Positions 35,718-45,900 of a stretch of DNA of 61,008 nt are shown piece by piece. The position numbers and the translations under genes are program-made. Location of the stretch: assembly GCA_946480785.1 (NCBI GenBank), contig CAMLLD010000039.1, positions 1 through 61,008 of the forward strand, in the 5' to 3' direction. Source of the stretch: an uncultured Blastocatellia bacterium (GTDB lineage: Bacteria; Acidobacteriota; Blastocatellia; Pyrinomonadales; Pyrinomonadaceae). The stretch's first letter is position 1. Each line of letters opens with the position of its first letter. The notes beneath the pieces are model-generated. The model ran no database searches, was not told where the DNA came from, and worked only from the letters and a program-made list of their open reading frames with translations.

Positions 35718-37997
35718 TCAACCCACGCGCGTGCTCACGCCGACGCGGCTCTGATCACCCAGCGTCCCGGCTGGCTGGCCGCCGAGTGAACTCTTCCGGT
35801 CGAGCCTCATGCCTTCGTGCAACAACACTTCCGAAGCCGGCCCACCGACGACGGCGTCTTTGCCCACCTGCGCCTGGTAACCGACGCGCATGCTCGGCTC
35901 GATCACGCAGAGGTGATACTCGGTGTGCGCCGGTTTCTCACGTTCAATGATCGCCCGCACGCGCGGCAGTGTCTCCGCGCAATGCAACTGCGTGCGGTAG
36001 ATCTGAATGCTGAACTGGTGGGCCACGTCGGAAAACAACGGCTCGCCAAACTCTTCGTTCGTGATCAAGTGCGACTGGTCCAGCGTCGCGCTCGAACCCA
36101 GCACCGCACCCTGGGCCGAAGCGGGCAACAGCATCGTCGTCACACCGAGAATGGAATTTTCAGTCGCTTCCCACGCGGGTTCGCCTTTCTTCCTGCTGCA
36201 GCCGCACGAACCGGCTCCCTGCCCGCACCCACACGAACTTGTTTTCGGACGACAGCCACAGGGAGCTGGCGCTGCCGGCAACGACCACCACGACGAGTTC
36301 ATAATCGGCTCTTCGATAATCGCGTTGACGCCGCCGAAGACCCGCAACATCTCGCGCAAGCCTTCCGCGGTGCCGCGACGGCCATAGAGTTCGAAGGCTT
36401 GCGCGATCGTGCGCCGCTGCGTCGCTTCATCCCAGTCCTCATTCAGCTCGACCGCCAACCAACCGGCGAGCCACGGCAGAATGTCTTTCGGAGTGCTGGC
36501 CGGATCGAACAGCACCGACAAATCGACGATCTTCTCTTCGACGTCGTCGAACAGCGATTCAAACAGCGAAAGAAATCCCTGCAGAAACTCCTTGCACGCC
36601 GAGTCGTTGCGATAGATCGTCGGCAGGTGATCGATGTAGCCGCTGTGATCAAATTCAAGGCGGAACTGCGAGACAACGGGCGTCGAGCGACCTTCACTCG
36701 TAAACAACGCGCCGATCCAAATAAAGCGCGCCGGATCACCGCCGATGAACAGGTCAGATAGATCGGCAAAACCTTCGGTGGGCGTGATCGCGGGTCGCCA
36801 CTTCGGATCGGCAAACGGGTTGTCTTTGGTGTTATCTACCTTCGGCGCGTCGGCCTTGTTGTCCGACGTGAACACAAATAAGCGCAGGTGCGCGCCAGCC
36901 GCCAGCGAACTCATCTCCACTTCGACGCGATGCCACGCCGTCTTTACCTGGCTGACACTGATCGCGCTGCTCCACATCGCACCGTGCGTGCGAAAACCTT
37001 TCCGCACTGACAAACGCCGCAGCGAAGCACCATCGTCGCTGTGGACCAGCAGCGTTTCGTCATCCAGCATCGCCAGCGCCAGCACCGGAGCGTGGTAACC
37101 GATTGCCTCGCCGATGAACTGATAAGTCTTCCCGCGGTTGAATTTCAGAATCGCGAGTCGCTCGTTGTCGCCAACGTAAACTCCATCGTCACTGACGGCG
37201 ATCCCCCGCGGATTGATCAGCACTTCCGCGCCAAACGCCGCGTCGGGATTCTCCGGTGTGCGCACTGGATTTCCCTCTTGGTCAAAAATGAACACGCAGT
37301 GCAGCACTGCATCAACGATGTAAACGCGCGTTCCTCTGTCGCTCGCATGAACCGCGACGTCGACCGGCTGTTTCAGCACACCGCAGTCGGCAACCATTTC
37401 CCAGAACGATGGTTCTACCTCGCCCGCGCGATTAAACTTCTGCACGCGCTTGTTGTTGTAATCGACGATGTAGACGTTTCCGTTCTGATCACCGGCGAGT
37501 GTCGTCGGCGCATTGAAGCGACCGGGTTCGCTCGACGGCTGCGCCGGATCGGCAGTGCTGTCGCCCCAGATGTCGACGAGCTGGTACGACGCGAGATCAA
37601 ACACCTGAATGCGGTGGTTTGCGTTGTCGGCGACGAAAAGCGAATCGCGATACGCGGGGATCAATAACCCACGCGGCAGATTGAACTGCCGCGGCAATGA
37701 ACCTTCGCCGCCGATGCACGGCACAACGCCGATCGTGCCGTCGCACGGATCGATTCTCAGCACGCGCTGCCCGTCGGGATCGCTGAAGTAGATCGCGCCG
37801 TCGCGAGCGACGGCGATTCCGGCGGGAAAATAATTGCCCGACGCACTCGCGTCGTCGATCAAATCGGCGCCTTCCAGCAACGGCACGGATTGCAGTTGCA
37901 ATGTGCCGTCAGCGCCAAGCTCGAGCCCGTCCAACTTGAACGCCGGCCAGCGCCCGTCGACGTTGAGGAAACGAAAATTGTCTTTGTTGTCACTCAC
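35718..37997 (-). CDS. eCIS tail protein: NHL beta-propeller plus TIGR02242 tail domain
   Basis: 759 aa. Residues ~45-310 are NHL-type propeller repeats (GAIYFSDPDGQRVLRID, LFVADNANHRIQVFD, NVYIVDYNNKRVQKFN). From ~455 comes the phage tail protein I-like TIGR02242 domain (SLFESLFDDVEEKIVDLSVL, LPWLAGWLAVELNEDWDE, RRGTAEGLREMLRVFGG). A Cys-rich insertion with CGC repeats (CGCRPKTSSCGCGQG, CGCSRKKG) sits at ~577-605, and the domain resumes afterwards. It corresponds in place to the tail-tip protein that ends the baseplate genes in Afp/PVC-like clusters. The propeller is a likely binding module, perhaps for the target surface. It starts four bases after the next paralogue. Confidence 0.85.
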   Translation of the reverse strand: MSDNKDNFRFLNVDGRWPAFKLDGLELGADGTLQLQSVPLLEGADLIDDASASGNYFPAGIAVARDGAIYFSDPDGQRVLRIDPCDGTIGVVPCIGGEGSLPRQFNLPRGLLIPAYRDSLFVADNANHRIQVFDLASYQLVDIWGDSTADPAQPSSEPGRFNAPTTLAGDQNGNVYIVDYNNKRVQKFNRAGEVEPSFWEMVADCGVLKQPVDVAVHASDRGTRVYIVDAVLHCVFIFDQEGNPVRTPENPDAAFGAEVLINPRGIAVSDDGVYVGDNERLAILKFNRGKTYQFIGEAIGYHAPVLALAMLDDETLLVHSDDGASLRRLSVRKGFRTHGAMWSSAISVSQVKTAWHRVEVEMSSLAAGAHLRLFVFTSDNKADAPKVDNTKDNPFADPKWRPAITPTEGFADLSDLFIGGDPARFIWIGALFTSEGRSTPVVSQFRLEFDHSGYIDHLPTIYRNDSACKEFLQGFLSLFESLFDDVEEKIVDLSVLFDPASTPKDILPWLAGWLAVELNEDWDEATQRRTIAQAFELYGRRGTAEGLREMLRVFGGVNAIIEEPIMNSSWWSLPAAPAPCGCRPKTSSCGCGQGAGSCGCSRKKGEPAWEATENSILGVTTMLLPASAQGAVLGSSATLDQSHLITNEEFGEPLFSDVAHQFSIQIYRTQLHCAETLPRVRAIIEREKPAHTEYHLCVIEPSMRVGYQAQVGKDAVVGGPASEVLLHEGMRLDRKSSLGGQPAGTLGDQSRVGVSTRVG

Positions 37998-38001
37998 TGC
38001 T

Positions 38002-39156
38002 TTAGTCCTCGACTCCCATCCAAACCAGGCGCCAGCCGTTTTCGACGCCGGTCTGATCGTTGCGGGAGTACGTGAATAACTGGTCGACAGTCTTTTGTAT
38101 TTGCTGCTGGAACTGGTCTGAATCGAGATCCACGTTCGGGTCGGAAAGCACCGAGATCGCTTCCTTTGCCACCTGGAACAAAGCGGTTCGCTGGCTGCCG
38201 CTCGGAGCGATCACCTGGCCCATCAACAGGATGTTCACGGTGAAACTTTTCGGTTTCGGATCTACGATCTGAACGAAACCCTCGAGCACGATCTGGATGT
38301 CCGCCTGGTTCGCGACGTGAAAAGTCCTGAACCTCGATCCGTCAATGCGAGCGGAATAGCAGGGCGTATTGAGGAAGCCGCACGCTGACGTATCGACCGT
38401 TGCAGAAAGGCCGACCGGCAGCACCCACGGGAAGAAACCTAACCCTTGCGCGAACGCTGTGATCAGCTCAGCCAGCGGCGTCCCATTTCCCGCGGCGCCG
38501 AAGATCACACCGGGATCGAGCGGCGCAAAAGTTAACGGCTTCCATTTCAATTCGGACGTGCCGCAACAAACGTAAGGCAAGGTCGCGGGGCGAGCGTTGA
38601 TTCTCTCCGCAACTGAGAGATCCTGGTAAAGCTCGCAATTCAGCACCTGCGCGCGCGCCAGCACCAAACGCATTCCGGCAAGGATCTCGAGTTTCTGTTG
38701 CGGTTCGCGCGGCTGGCCGTTGGCATCGAGCCGCACCCAGCAGAAGACGGGTTCTTCACGCAAGCGAACAGCGCCGCTCTGGTTGCAGATTCCCTGTCTC
38801 ACTTCGTCCTCTTCGAGCTCCTCATCCAGGTACGACACGGTGAGATCGAAAAGCACCGGAGAACCGTCGGACTCAGAGGCAACCGGTGGCACCGCTTCAA
38901 CCTGATCGCGAATCAGAACGATCTCGTGACCTTCGCGATCGATCGCGTAGCCTGGCCCAATCGTGACCTCGCGATCGCCTTTCTTTCCCACGACGGCAAA
39001 GCCGTTGCCGATGCCGGGTTGATGCAGGCTCTTGTTATGAAGCCAACGCATCTCGCGGTTGAAAGCTTCGAGACTTTGCAGATCGTCGGCAAACAGTCGC
39101 TGGCCGTTGAAGAACTGTTGTCGTTCGATGAAGCGTGTCTGGTCGAGAATGCTCAT
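38002..39156 (-). CDS. eCIS tail-end family protein (paralogue B)
   Basis: 384 aa. The family motif is FFNGQRLFADDLQSLEAFN, then RWLHNKSLHQPGIGNGFAV and IGPGYAIDREGHEIVLI. After it come beta-rich segments including VCCGTSELKWKPLTFAPLD, and a C-terminal domain with ISVLSDPNVDLDSDQFQQQ. Its ATG overlaps the stop of paralogue A (ATGA), implying coupled synthesis. The C-terminal half resembles that of paralogue A (both end in a '...V(C/R)WTGI/VWMGVE' type strand). Not recognised as any named family. Confidence 0.66.
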   Translation of the reverse strand: MSILDQTRFIERQQFFNGQRLFADDLQSLEAFNREMRWLHNKSLHQPGIGNGFAVVGKKGDREVTIGPGYAIDREGHEIVLIRDQVEAVPPVASESDGSPVLFDLTVSYLDEELEEDEVRQGICNQSGAVRLREEPVFCWVRLDANGQPREPQQKLEILAGMRLVLARAQVLNCELYQDLSVAERINARPATLPYVCCGTSELKWKPLTFAPLDPGVIFGAAGNGTPLAELITAFAQGLGFFPWVLPVGLSATVDTSACGFLNTPCYSARIDGSRFRTFHVANQADIQIVLEGFVQIVDPKPKSFTVNILLMGQVIAPSGSQRTALFQVAKEAISVLSDPNVDLDSDQFQQQIQKTVDQLFTYSRNDQTGVENGWRLVWMGVED

Positions 39157-40622
39157 GACTTGCCCTCGATTTTCAAGAAGTTGAGTATTAAGTCCCGCGA
39201 GTTGTTTACCTGCGCCGGCCTCGTCGGTCTCGGTGGTCTCTTCGGCGGCTTGGGCGGCGGCGGTGGCGGTTCAGGAATCGTCGTCAGGCACTCACAACTG
39301 GGAAACGGTTCGCATTGCGGTTTCACCATCTCCTGAATTCCGGTCCAGCAAACGTAAAGCTTCTGCTGGCGCGCAAAGTTGACGAAGTCAGTGACGAAGC
39401 TGCCGCTTTCGAGGTAAGTCGGCGGGTCCGGCGGCGCAGTCGCTGCGGCAGCGATAGCGGGGACGCCCGCGGGACGGTCTAATACAGCGGCCTCAGCGCG
39501 CTCGAAACGCGGGGCGGCGATATTGCTTAGCAGCAGAGTTTGTTGTGGGGGCGGACCTTTCTCCTGCAGGTTCGGAGTGATGTTCGCATAACGGATCCGG
39601 CCGCCCAGAACCGTGATGATCGAAGGCATCCACAAGCGCAGGCGGAAACGGCTCGTCGTCTCGTGATCGATGTGAATGATCGGAACGGGAAAGAAGTTCA
39701 AGTGGACCTGGTTCCAGAGCGTTCCCTCCACCCACGCAAAATAACAAGGCACTTCGGTGAAGCCCGCGCCGGAAGTGTCGATCGTTACCTGAACACCGAG
39801 ATCCGCTTCGACCTTCGCGCCGTTCGGGTTGAGGGTGGTTTCGGTCCACAGCTCCCAGGCAGTGTCGCCGGGCACGGTCTGGCCTGAACCGATCCGCGGG
39901 CGAGTGAAACCACGCGCGCGGCGAACCATAAAAGCCGCATCAAGCAAAGGCGATCGCTCTTTCCCCGCAGCGAGCTTATCGATCGCCTCGCCCCACGCGA
40001 CGTTGCCCGAAAGCTTCTTCAACTTGTCGGCTTCGTTGTTCTCTGCGGTCGTCGACAGGCCACCAATGGCAAACAGAAGTTTCCGGTCACTGTCGTAGAA
40101 AACCCTCGCTGAGAGATCTGACGGGATGTGCACGTCCGCCGGAAGGCTATCGAGCTGCGCCGAAGGCTCGTAGTCGATCTGGGCGAGCGCCACGCCGTCG
40201 GTAAACTTGAACGCCTTCGAACGCTGCCAGCGCAGCAACGGCGCAATGTTTTTGCTCGAACAGCCACATGCCCCAAGCAACAGTTCTTTGCTGGAAATCG
40301 AACTGTCTCCCGGGTCGTAGCTCGCGACCAGAGTCACGCTCGCGAAATCAGCAGTCGGCTCCAGCAACTCCAGTTCGCGTGCCGTCTGCAGGATCAACTC
40401 TCGACCGTAGCAGTCGTATGCGACTCCGCAATCGACGCTGACGCGCATGTCGATCAGCGTAACGGCAAAGCCGTAGCTCACGCCGTAAGCGTTATGCAAC
40501 GCGCGGTTATGCCACCAGCGAAGCTGCGCCGCGTACGACGTTTGATCGCGAAAGTCGCGCGAGCTCAGTTTCTGGCCCTGCCAGTACTTGAGGCGTTCCA
40601 GTTCGAAAGGGCGGTTATCCAT
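39153..40622 (-). CDS. eCIS tail-end family protein (paralogue A)
   Basis: 489 aa. Family motif: RLKYWQGQKLSSRDF, then RWWHNRALHNAYGVSYGFAV, then VDCGVAYDCYGRELIL. A middle domain (~150-330) contains WGEAIDKLAAGKERSPLLDA and AWVEGTLWNQVHLNFFPVP. The C terminus carries a proline-rich tail (PEPPPPPPKPPKRPPRPTRP), unusual for a structural phage protein and perhaps a flexible tether. It is directly downstream of the second baseplate J gene (9 bp). Function unknown; see the finding on the four-member family. Confidence 0.66.
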   Translation of the reverse strand: MDNRPFELERLKYWQGQKLSSRDFRDQTSYAAQLRWWHNRALHNAYGVSYGFAVTLIDMRVSVDCGVAYDCYGRELILQTARELELLEPTADFASVTLVASYDPGDSSISSKELLLGACGCSSKNIAPLLRWQRSKAFKFTDGVALAQIDYEPSAQLDSLPADVHIPSDLSARVFYDSDRKLLFAIGGLSTTAENNEADKLKKLSGNVAWGEAIDKLAAGKERSPLLDAAFMVRRARGFTRPRIGSGQTVPGDTAWELWTETTLNPNGAKVEADLGVQVTIDTSGAGFTEVPCYFAWVEGTLWNQVHLNFFPVPIIHIDHETTSRFRLRLWMPSIITVLGGRIRYANITPNLQEKGPPPQQTLLLSNIAAPRFERAEAAVLDRPAGVPAIAAAATAPPDPPTYLESGSFVTDFVNFARQQKLYVCWTGIQEMVKPQCEPFPSCECLTTIPEPPPPPPKPPKRPPRPTRPAQVNNSRDLILNFLKIEGKS

Positions 40623-40631
40623 TTAAGAACC

Positions 40632-42908
40632 TCAAATGACTTCGATCACGTGAGCGCCGGCAGCGATCAGCGACGTTGGGCCAAGACAGACGTTGCCGCA
40701 CTGCGGCCCGCAGTTACCGACAACCAGCGCCAGCGAGACGACGTTGTCTACGCCGACGACTTGATCGATGAGTTGCATCACCTCCGAGCGATACAGGTCG
40801 CGGCCGAGCGGCCAGCCGGTTCCCTGCGGCCCGCCCGTGAGCGGATGCAGAAAATTATTCAACGCGGCGACGATCTGCTTTTGCAGATTCGTGCGGGAGA
40901 CACCGGTGAACGACTTCACCGTTGCCTGCACCGCGATCTCCAGGTAGTCAGGCCCCATCACCATCACGCGCGTGCCGATGACGCGTTTCGGTTGCAGGTA
41001 TGAGGCGACCGCGCGTTTGAGTCCGGCGCTCGGCGTGGGCCGGGTTACCGGCATATTCGGCAACACGACGAGAGTGATTAAGCCGGGTGCTTTCAGGCAC
41101 GAAAAACTCGGATGACGATTCGCGCGCGCTTCGGCTCGCGCGAGTTGGGTGCCAGGCGTCGCGAGTGCGAGGCGTTCGTAGTCTTGCAGCGTCACGGCGC
41201 GATTGGTCTGGTTGAGCATTTTGATCGCGCGCGTCGCTGCGCCATCGAGCGTTTCAGCCGGCGCGCCCGCAATGCTGCTCATCGCGTTCGTCATGGTGTC
41301 GAACTCTTTGACGACGTTGTCGAAGCTGGCGATGAGCGCTCGATTGTGTGGCCCGTCGATGAACTCCAGCTTCTCGTGGCCGGGAAGATTTCCCGCCTCC
41401 GCGCGAGTCCAGTTGTAGAGTGCGAAGAACGCGGCGTCCGGTTGCGGCACTCTTCCTTTCTCGCCGTCGCCGAAACTCAGCACGCCCTCAGTGGCGTCGA
41501 GCAGAAAATGAGCGTCGTTGCGTTTTGAAGCGTCGAAATCCTGGCGCAAGGTCCAGCGTCTCCAGTTGGGCTGAGGCGGCGTGCCGGTAGTTTCCAGACT
41601 GATCAGGCTCAAGCTCGATTGCTGTACCGGAAACTTGGACAGATTGAAGTCCTGATAAGGCGCGCCGTCGCCACCGCCGAGCGTGACTCCGGCCAGCGTG
41701 AGCGAACCAAAGTCCGCGGCTGTCGGCCGCTGGAAATCGAGCACCGTGAACTGCGGATCGTTTGGCTCATCGCCACTCGAAAGATTTGTGATCAGGCCCT
41801 TATCGTCGAGCCTGAAGAGAATGTCAGTCTGCTGCATCGGCGCGGGGTCGGGAGGACGAAGGCCCGCGTCCCTGGCAATGAAGAGCTTCATCGAAAGCGG
41901 CACTGCTTGTTCGCTCAAGGCGCCGTTCATGGCGACGGCCGACAACAACGGCGGCGCATCGTACGCGCCCGCCTCGAAACGGCAACGCAGGTAAAAACTC
42001 TCACTGCGCCCGATGATCTTCTTTTCCATCGTCGCCGGCAGCGTGAGCAAGACGCGGCCGTCGAGCGTGAAAGCGGCGGTGTCGTCTTCGACCTGGTCCA
42101 CAGGCTGCCAGCGACTCGTCGTTGTCGATGTTCCAGGGCGCGTGAAAAACTCCCAGACGATGCGCACGCGATCGTTTCGCAGCAGCGGATGGATCACTTC
42201 AGTCGCGCTCGTGCCGGTTTCGGTTGCCGATGAGTCAGTGTTGTTGCAAGTGATCTCTCCTGAGGGCGGCGAGCACGTGCGACTGCGCGCTGCGAGCTCT
42301 TCGCTCAGGCGACGTCGTTCGTCTGGACCGGAACGGCCGCCGCCAAACTGGAAGTAGAGACTGACGGGCGTGTTTGCCGGCAGCGGCTGGTTGAAGCCGA
42401 AGTAGATCTCACTGCCGAGTTCAGCTACGGGGCCAAAGATTGGCACCGGCTCGCCGGACAACAAACGATTTCCGAGATCGTGAAATCCATCGCGATCTTT
42501 CACCTGCACCGTAGCGAGTTGCCCGGGCACAACCATGACCGGCTCGAGCAGGCGAAACGGCACTTGCACGCCACTCGCATCGCGGGCGAAGAGTTCCGTA
42601 GTAGCTGCCAGTTCGCGCGGCGGGACGTTCGCCTTCAACGTGAAACTCAAAACGTTACGCGCCGCGCGCGGCGGTTCCGGCGTCACGCCTACCAGCGCCA
42701 GAAACTTGCGCTTGTGCTCATCCGAGATGCGATTCAGTTGATAGATGTCCTGCTCGGCGACCCACGCCAGCAGCTCCATCACCGTGATGCCCGGATCGTG
42801 AACGTTGTGGTCGGTCCAGTCGGGCGCGTAGGTCGGAATGAGCGAGCGACCTTCGTCAACGAAATCGGACCAGCGGCGATCGTCGAGATTGGGTAGTGGA
42901 ATCTTCAC
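40632..42908 (-). CDS. eCIS putative baseplate assembly protein (J-like, TIGR02243 type), second copy
   Basis: 758 aa. Opens with IPLPNLDDRRWSDFVDEGRS and ...APDWTDHNVHDPGITVMELL, which is the standard start of this family. The C-terminal gpJ-like region has RAVTLQDYERLALATPGTQLARAEA and GWPLGRDLYRSEVMQLIDQV. It should form a wedge of the baseplate ring around the hub. It is paralogous in its C-terminal third to the 1135-aa protein encoded just before it (four-bp gap). Length is normal. No signal peptide; it acts in the assembled particle. Confidence 0.88.
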   Translation of the reverse strand: MKIPLPNLDDRRWSDFVDEGRSLIPTYAPDWTDHNVHDPGITVMELLAWVAEQDIYQLNRISDEHKRKFLALVGVTPEPPRAARNVLSFTLKANVPPRELAATTELFARDASGVQVPFRLLEPVMVVPGQLATVQVKDRDGFHDLGNRLLSGEPVPIFGPVAELGSEIYFGFNQPLPANTPVSLYFQFGGGRSGPDERRRLSEELAARSRTCSPPSGEITCNNTDSSATETGTSATEVIHPLLRNDRVRIVWEFFTRPGTSTTTSRWQPVDQVEDDTAAFTLDGRVLLTLPATMEKKIIGRSESFYLRCRFEAGAYDAPPLLSAVAMNGALSEQAVPLSMKLFIARDAGLRPPDPAPMQQTDILFRLDDKGLITNLSSGDEPNDPQFTVLDFQRPTAADFGSLTLAGVTLGGGDGAPYQDFNLSKFPVQQSSLSLISLETTGTPPQPNWRRWTLRQDFDASKRNDAHFLLDATEGVLSFGDGEKGRVPQPDAAFFALYNWTRAEAGNLPGHEKLEFIDGPHNRALIASFDNVVKEFDTMTNAMSSIAGAPAETLDGAATRAIKMLNQTNRAVTLQDYERLALATPGTQLARAEARANRHPSFSCLKAPGLITLVVLPNMPVTRPTPSAGLKRAVASYLQPKRVIGTRVMVMGPDYLEIAVQATVKSFTGVSRTNLQKQIVAALNNFLHPLTGGPQGTGWPLGRDLYRSEVMQLIDQVVGVDNVVSLALVVGNCGPQCGNVCLGPTSLIAAGAHVIEVI

Positions 42909-42912
42909 GAAC

Positions 42913-45900
42913 TTATCCTTCCGCAGCCTCGAGTTTTAGTCGTATCACTCCGGCGACAACCACGCGATTGTCACCAACGCGAACCTGTTCCCCTTGCAGG
43001 TTGCCGTTTACCAGCAGCGCCAGCTCCTTCACGTAATCAACTCCGCTGACGCGCTCCAGCACCGCGGCAACATCCGACATGTACACGTTTCTGCCGAGGT
43101 CCCAACCGCGGTGGTCCGGCCCGCCACGCAGCGGATGAAGAAAGTCTTCCAGCGCCTGCCGCGCAGCCTTCTCGACTGTTCCTGCTTCCGACGGATCGAC
43201 GGGCGCGATCGTCGCGTTCACATCGATGGGCAGATAGTCAGGCCCGGTCACGTAGATCTGGCCCGTGCCGACCAGTTCGGCCGGAGCGCGTTCCTCGATG
43301 TACTTCAAAATGTCTTGCCGCAGGCCGAATGAAGGCCACGGCCGCGGGTCATCGTTTTGCGGAATGATCAGTAGCGTCACCCAGCCGGGCCGCGGGCGGC
43401 CACTGTTGTCGCGCGTCGCGATGGCGCGCACGAACGCGACTGCCGGCGACGCTTCACGCGCGAGCGTTTCGTAATCCGGCGGCGTGATCGCGCGTCCGCG
43501 GTGACGGATCGTAAACGGCGCACGCACGCTGCAGCGCTCGAGCGTCTCAGCATCCGCTCCTCCTTCCGCAGCCCGCGGATTGAAAACACCTTTCACGCCG
43601 GGAACGCCGCTCAGCAACGACTTGATCCCGTTCAGCGCCACATTGCCGGCGAGCCCGCCACCGGATTTATGCTGGCGAGATACCACTTGCGCCTGCGGCG
43701 GCGGAATTTTTCCGTTGTCTCCGTCGCCGAAGAAGACAAGACCACGCGCACGATCGATTACATAGTGACGATCGTCAGGACCGGAGTCGAAGAAGTTCGG
43801 CTGCTCGTACCAGTGCACCCACACTTCGGTTACTTTCTTGTTCTTGTCGCGACGAAGCCGCAGGTCACCAACGGTAAACTCCAACTGCGCTCCTTCCTGG
43901 GCCAGCAGATCTTCAAACTCGCGAATGATGTCTTTGTCGTCTGGCGCAACCTCCTGCGCGACGATGCGCCACTCGACATTTGCTCGCGGCCCGAAGAGCT
44001 CACGCACTTCGATCCGTTCGCCGGCCAGCACCGGTATCTGCGCAAAACGCAGCACCTGGTTCGCCATGCCCGTGCTCACGCCCAGGACCGCATCGTTTAG
44101 CGTCCGCTGTTGGGAGGCCCAGACGGCATTCGGAAAGATGCCGTTGATCGCCGGCTCGCCGGGAGGCCCATCTTCCTTGAGCCGCGCGCGAATGAACTGC
44201 AGCGGCGTACCAAACCTGGCTAACGGCGCGCTATCTTCGGCGCCGATGAACGAAAGAATTCCCGGCACGCGGAAGTTGCGCGTTTCATCTTCGACTGACA
44301 GTAGTTCCCACGACCCGCCGTCGAAATACTCCCAGAGCAACGCCGGCCCATTGGTGTCGCCCGGCTCTTCAACGATGTCGAAGTAGATGCCGATGTCGTC
44401 GACCGGCAACTTCTGCGTGAAGCCGAGATAGAGCGCCGGTGTGACGTCGTTGACAAACTTGAACGGGAAGAACGTCTCACCGGGCCACTGCGCTTCGTAC
44501 GTGTGGTCCAGGTACTGGAAGTCGTTATAGGCCAGCACGTGTTCCGCGTGTTCGGGCACGGAAGCCCACGTGTAGCCGATGCGAAACGCGGCGAGCGACG
44601 GCGGCTGCGCGATGACGAACTTGAACGTGTTCGTGCCGTCGCCGGCATTAGTCGGCACTTCGGCGGTAAAACCGTAACCACCGCGAATGAGCCGCGCGCG
44701 CATCCAGAAACCGTCCTGGTCGTTGACTTTAGTCTTCACCATGTCGCGCGGCACGTCGCCGAGATCGATGATTTTCGTGGAATCCCTGGCGAAGTCGACT
44801 GAGTGCATCATCGTGGCCCACTGCCGGCCGTTCCAGTATTCAAAACCGACGAGGTTCTCGAGCGGCGTTTTCTTGCTTTGCGCAGTGTTGGGAATGTCGA
44901 ACTGGTCCTGTGGCGTGGTGGTGCGCGCGACGTAGATCTGCAGCTTCGCGCCGGGCTTGCTGAAGATCTCCTGCGAGCTGAAATAGAAAACCGATCCGGG
45001 CTGTGGTTGTTGCCCGAACGGAAAGAACGGTTTTGTTAGATCGACTTTATTGGCGTCAGAGAATGCCAGCTCGGGCTCGATACCGCTGACGTTGAAAACC
45101 AGATCGAGATCGATCGTGCGGTTCGAATCGGGCGTCGAACGCCGGTACACACCTTCCAGACTGAGAAACGAGACGCGGACCTCGTAGTCATCCTGTTGAT
45201 CCAGCGGGCCGCTGTCGTAGGCTCCGTTCGCCCCGGTAGTTTTTAAGACCTCGGGAAAGTTCGGATTTGACGGGCTGCTGATTCTTACCGGTACGCCGAC
45301 GAGTGGCGCGCCCGCTTCATTCGTCACGTTGCCGGTAAACTGAATCTGTTCGAGTCCGGGGGCACTCGGCGTCAGCGTCTTCTGAGCAGGATTGAGTGAC
45401 TCGGCGGTCAGGTTCGCTTTCAGCTCCTGTTTGATCAGCGTGCCCAAACGGATCTGTTCCACGAGCGGCAACGCCTTCGAGGGATCGGGCGGCAACGGCT
45501 CGATCAGTTGCCCGCGAATCCAAAAACCCTCGACGCCGTTGACCGTCGTCTTCTTGCTTTCGGCGCAGTCAGATTCGAGGATGAATTTCCCGTTGGTGGT
45601 CAAGCCCGCCGTGCCGTCGAGATGCTTCGCGTCTTTGAGCGAACACGCCGGACGCACAAACTTGAACGGCCGCCAGACTTTTCCGTCCCAGTATTGCCAA
45701 AGGAGGCCGAGCTGCTCGCTGCTCACCTGCGTTAATTCAAACTCCACGACGACGGTCGACACGCCGGCCAGAGCGAGCAGTTTGTCATGGGCCAGGTAGA
45801 GCTCGTGTGGCGTGTCTTCAAGTTTCGGCAGGTCGAACAACTGAAACTGAGTGGCGGCGGCAAAATCGCTTGAGTGATCGAGATATTGATCGCGCCCGGG

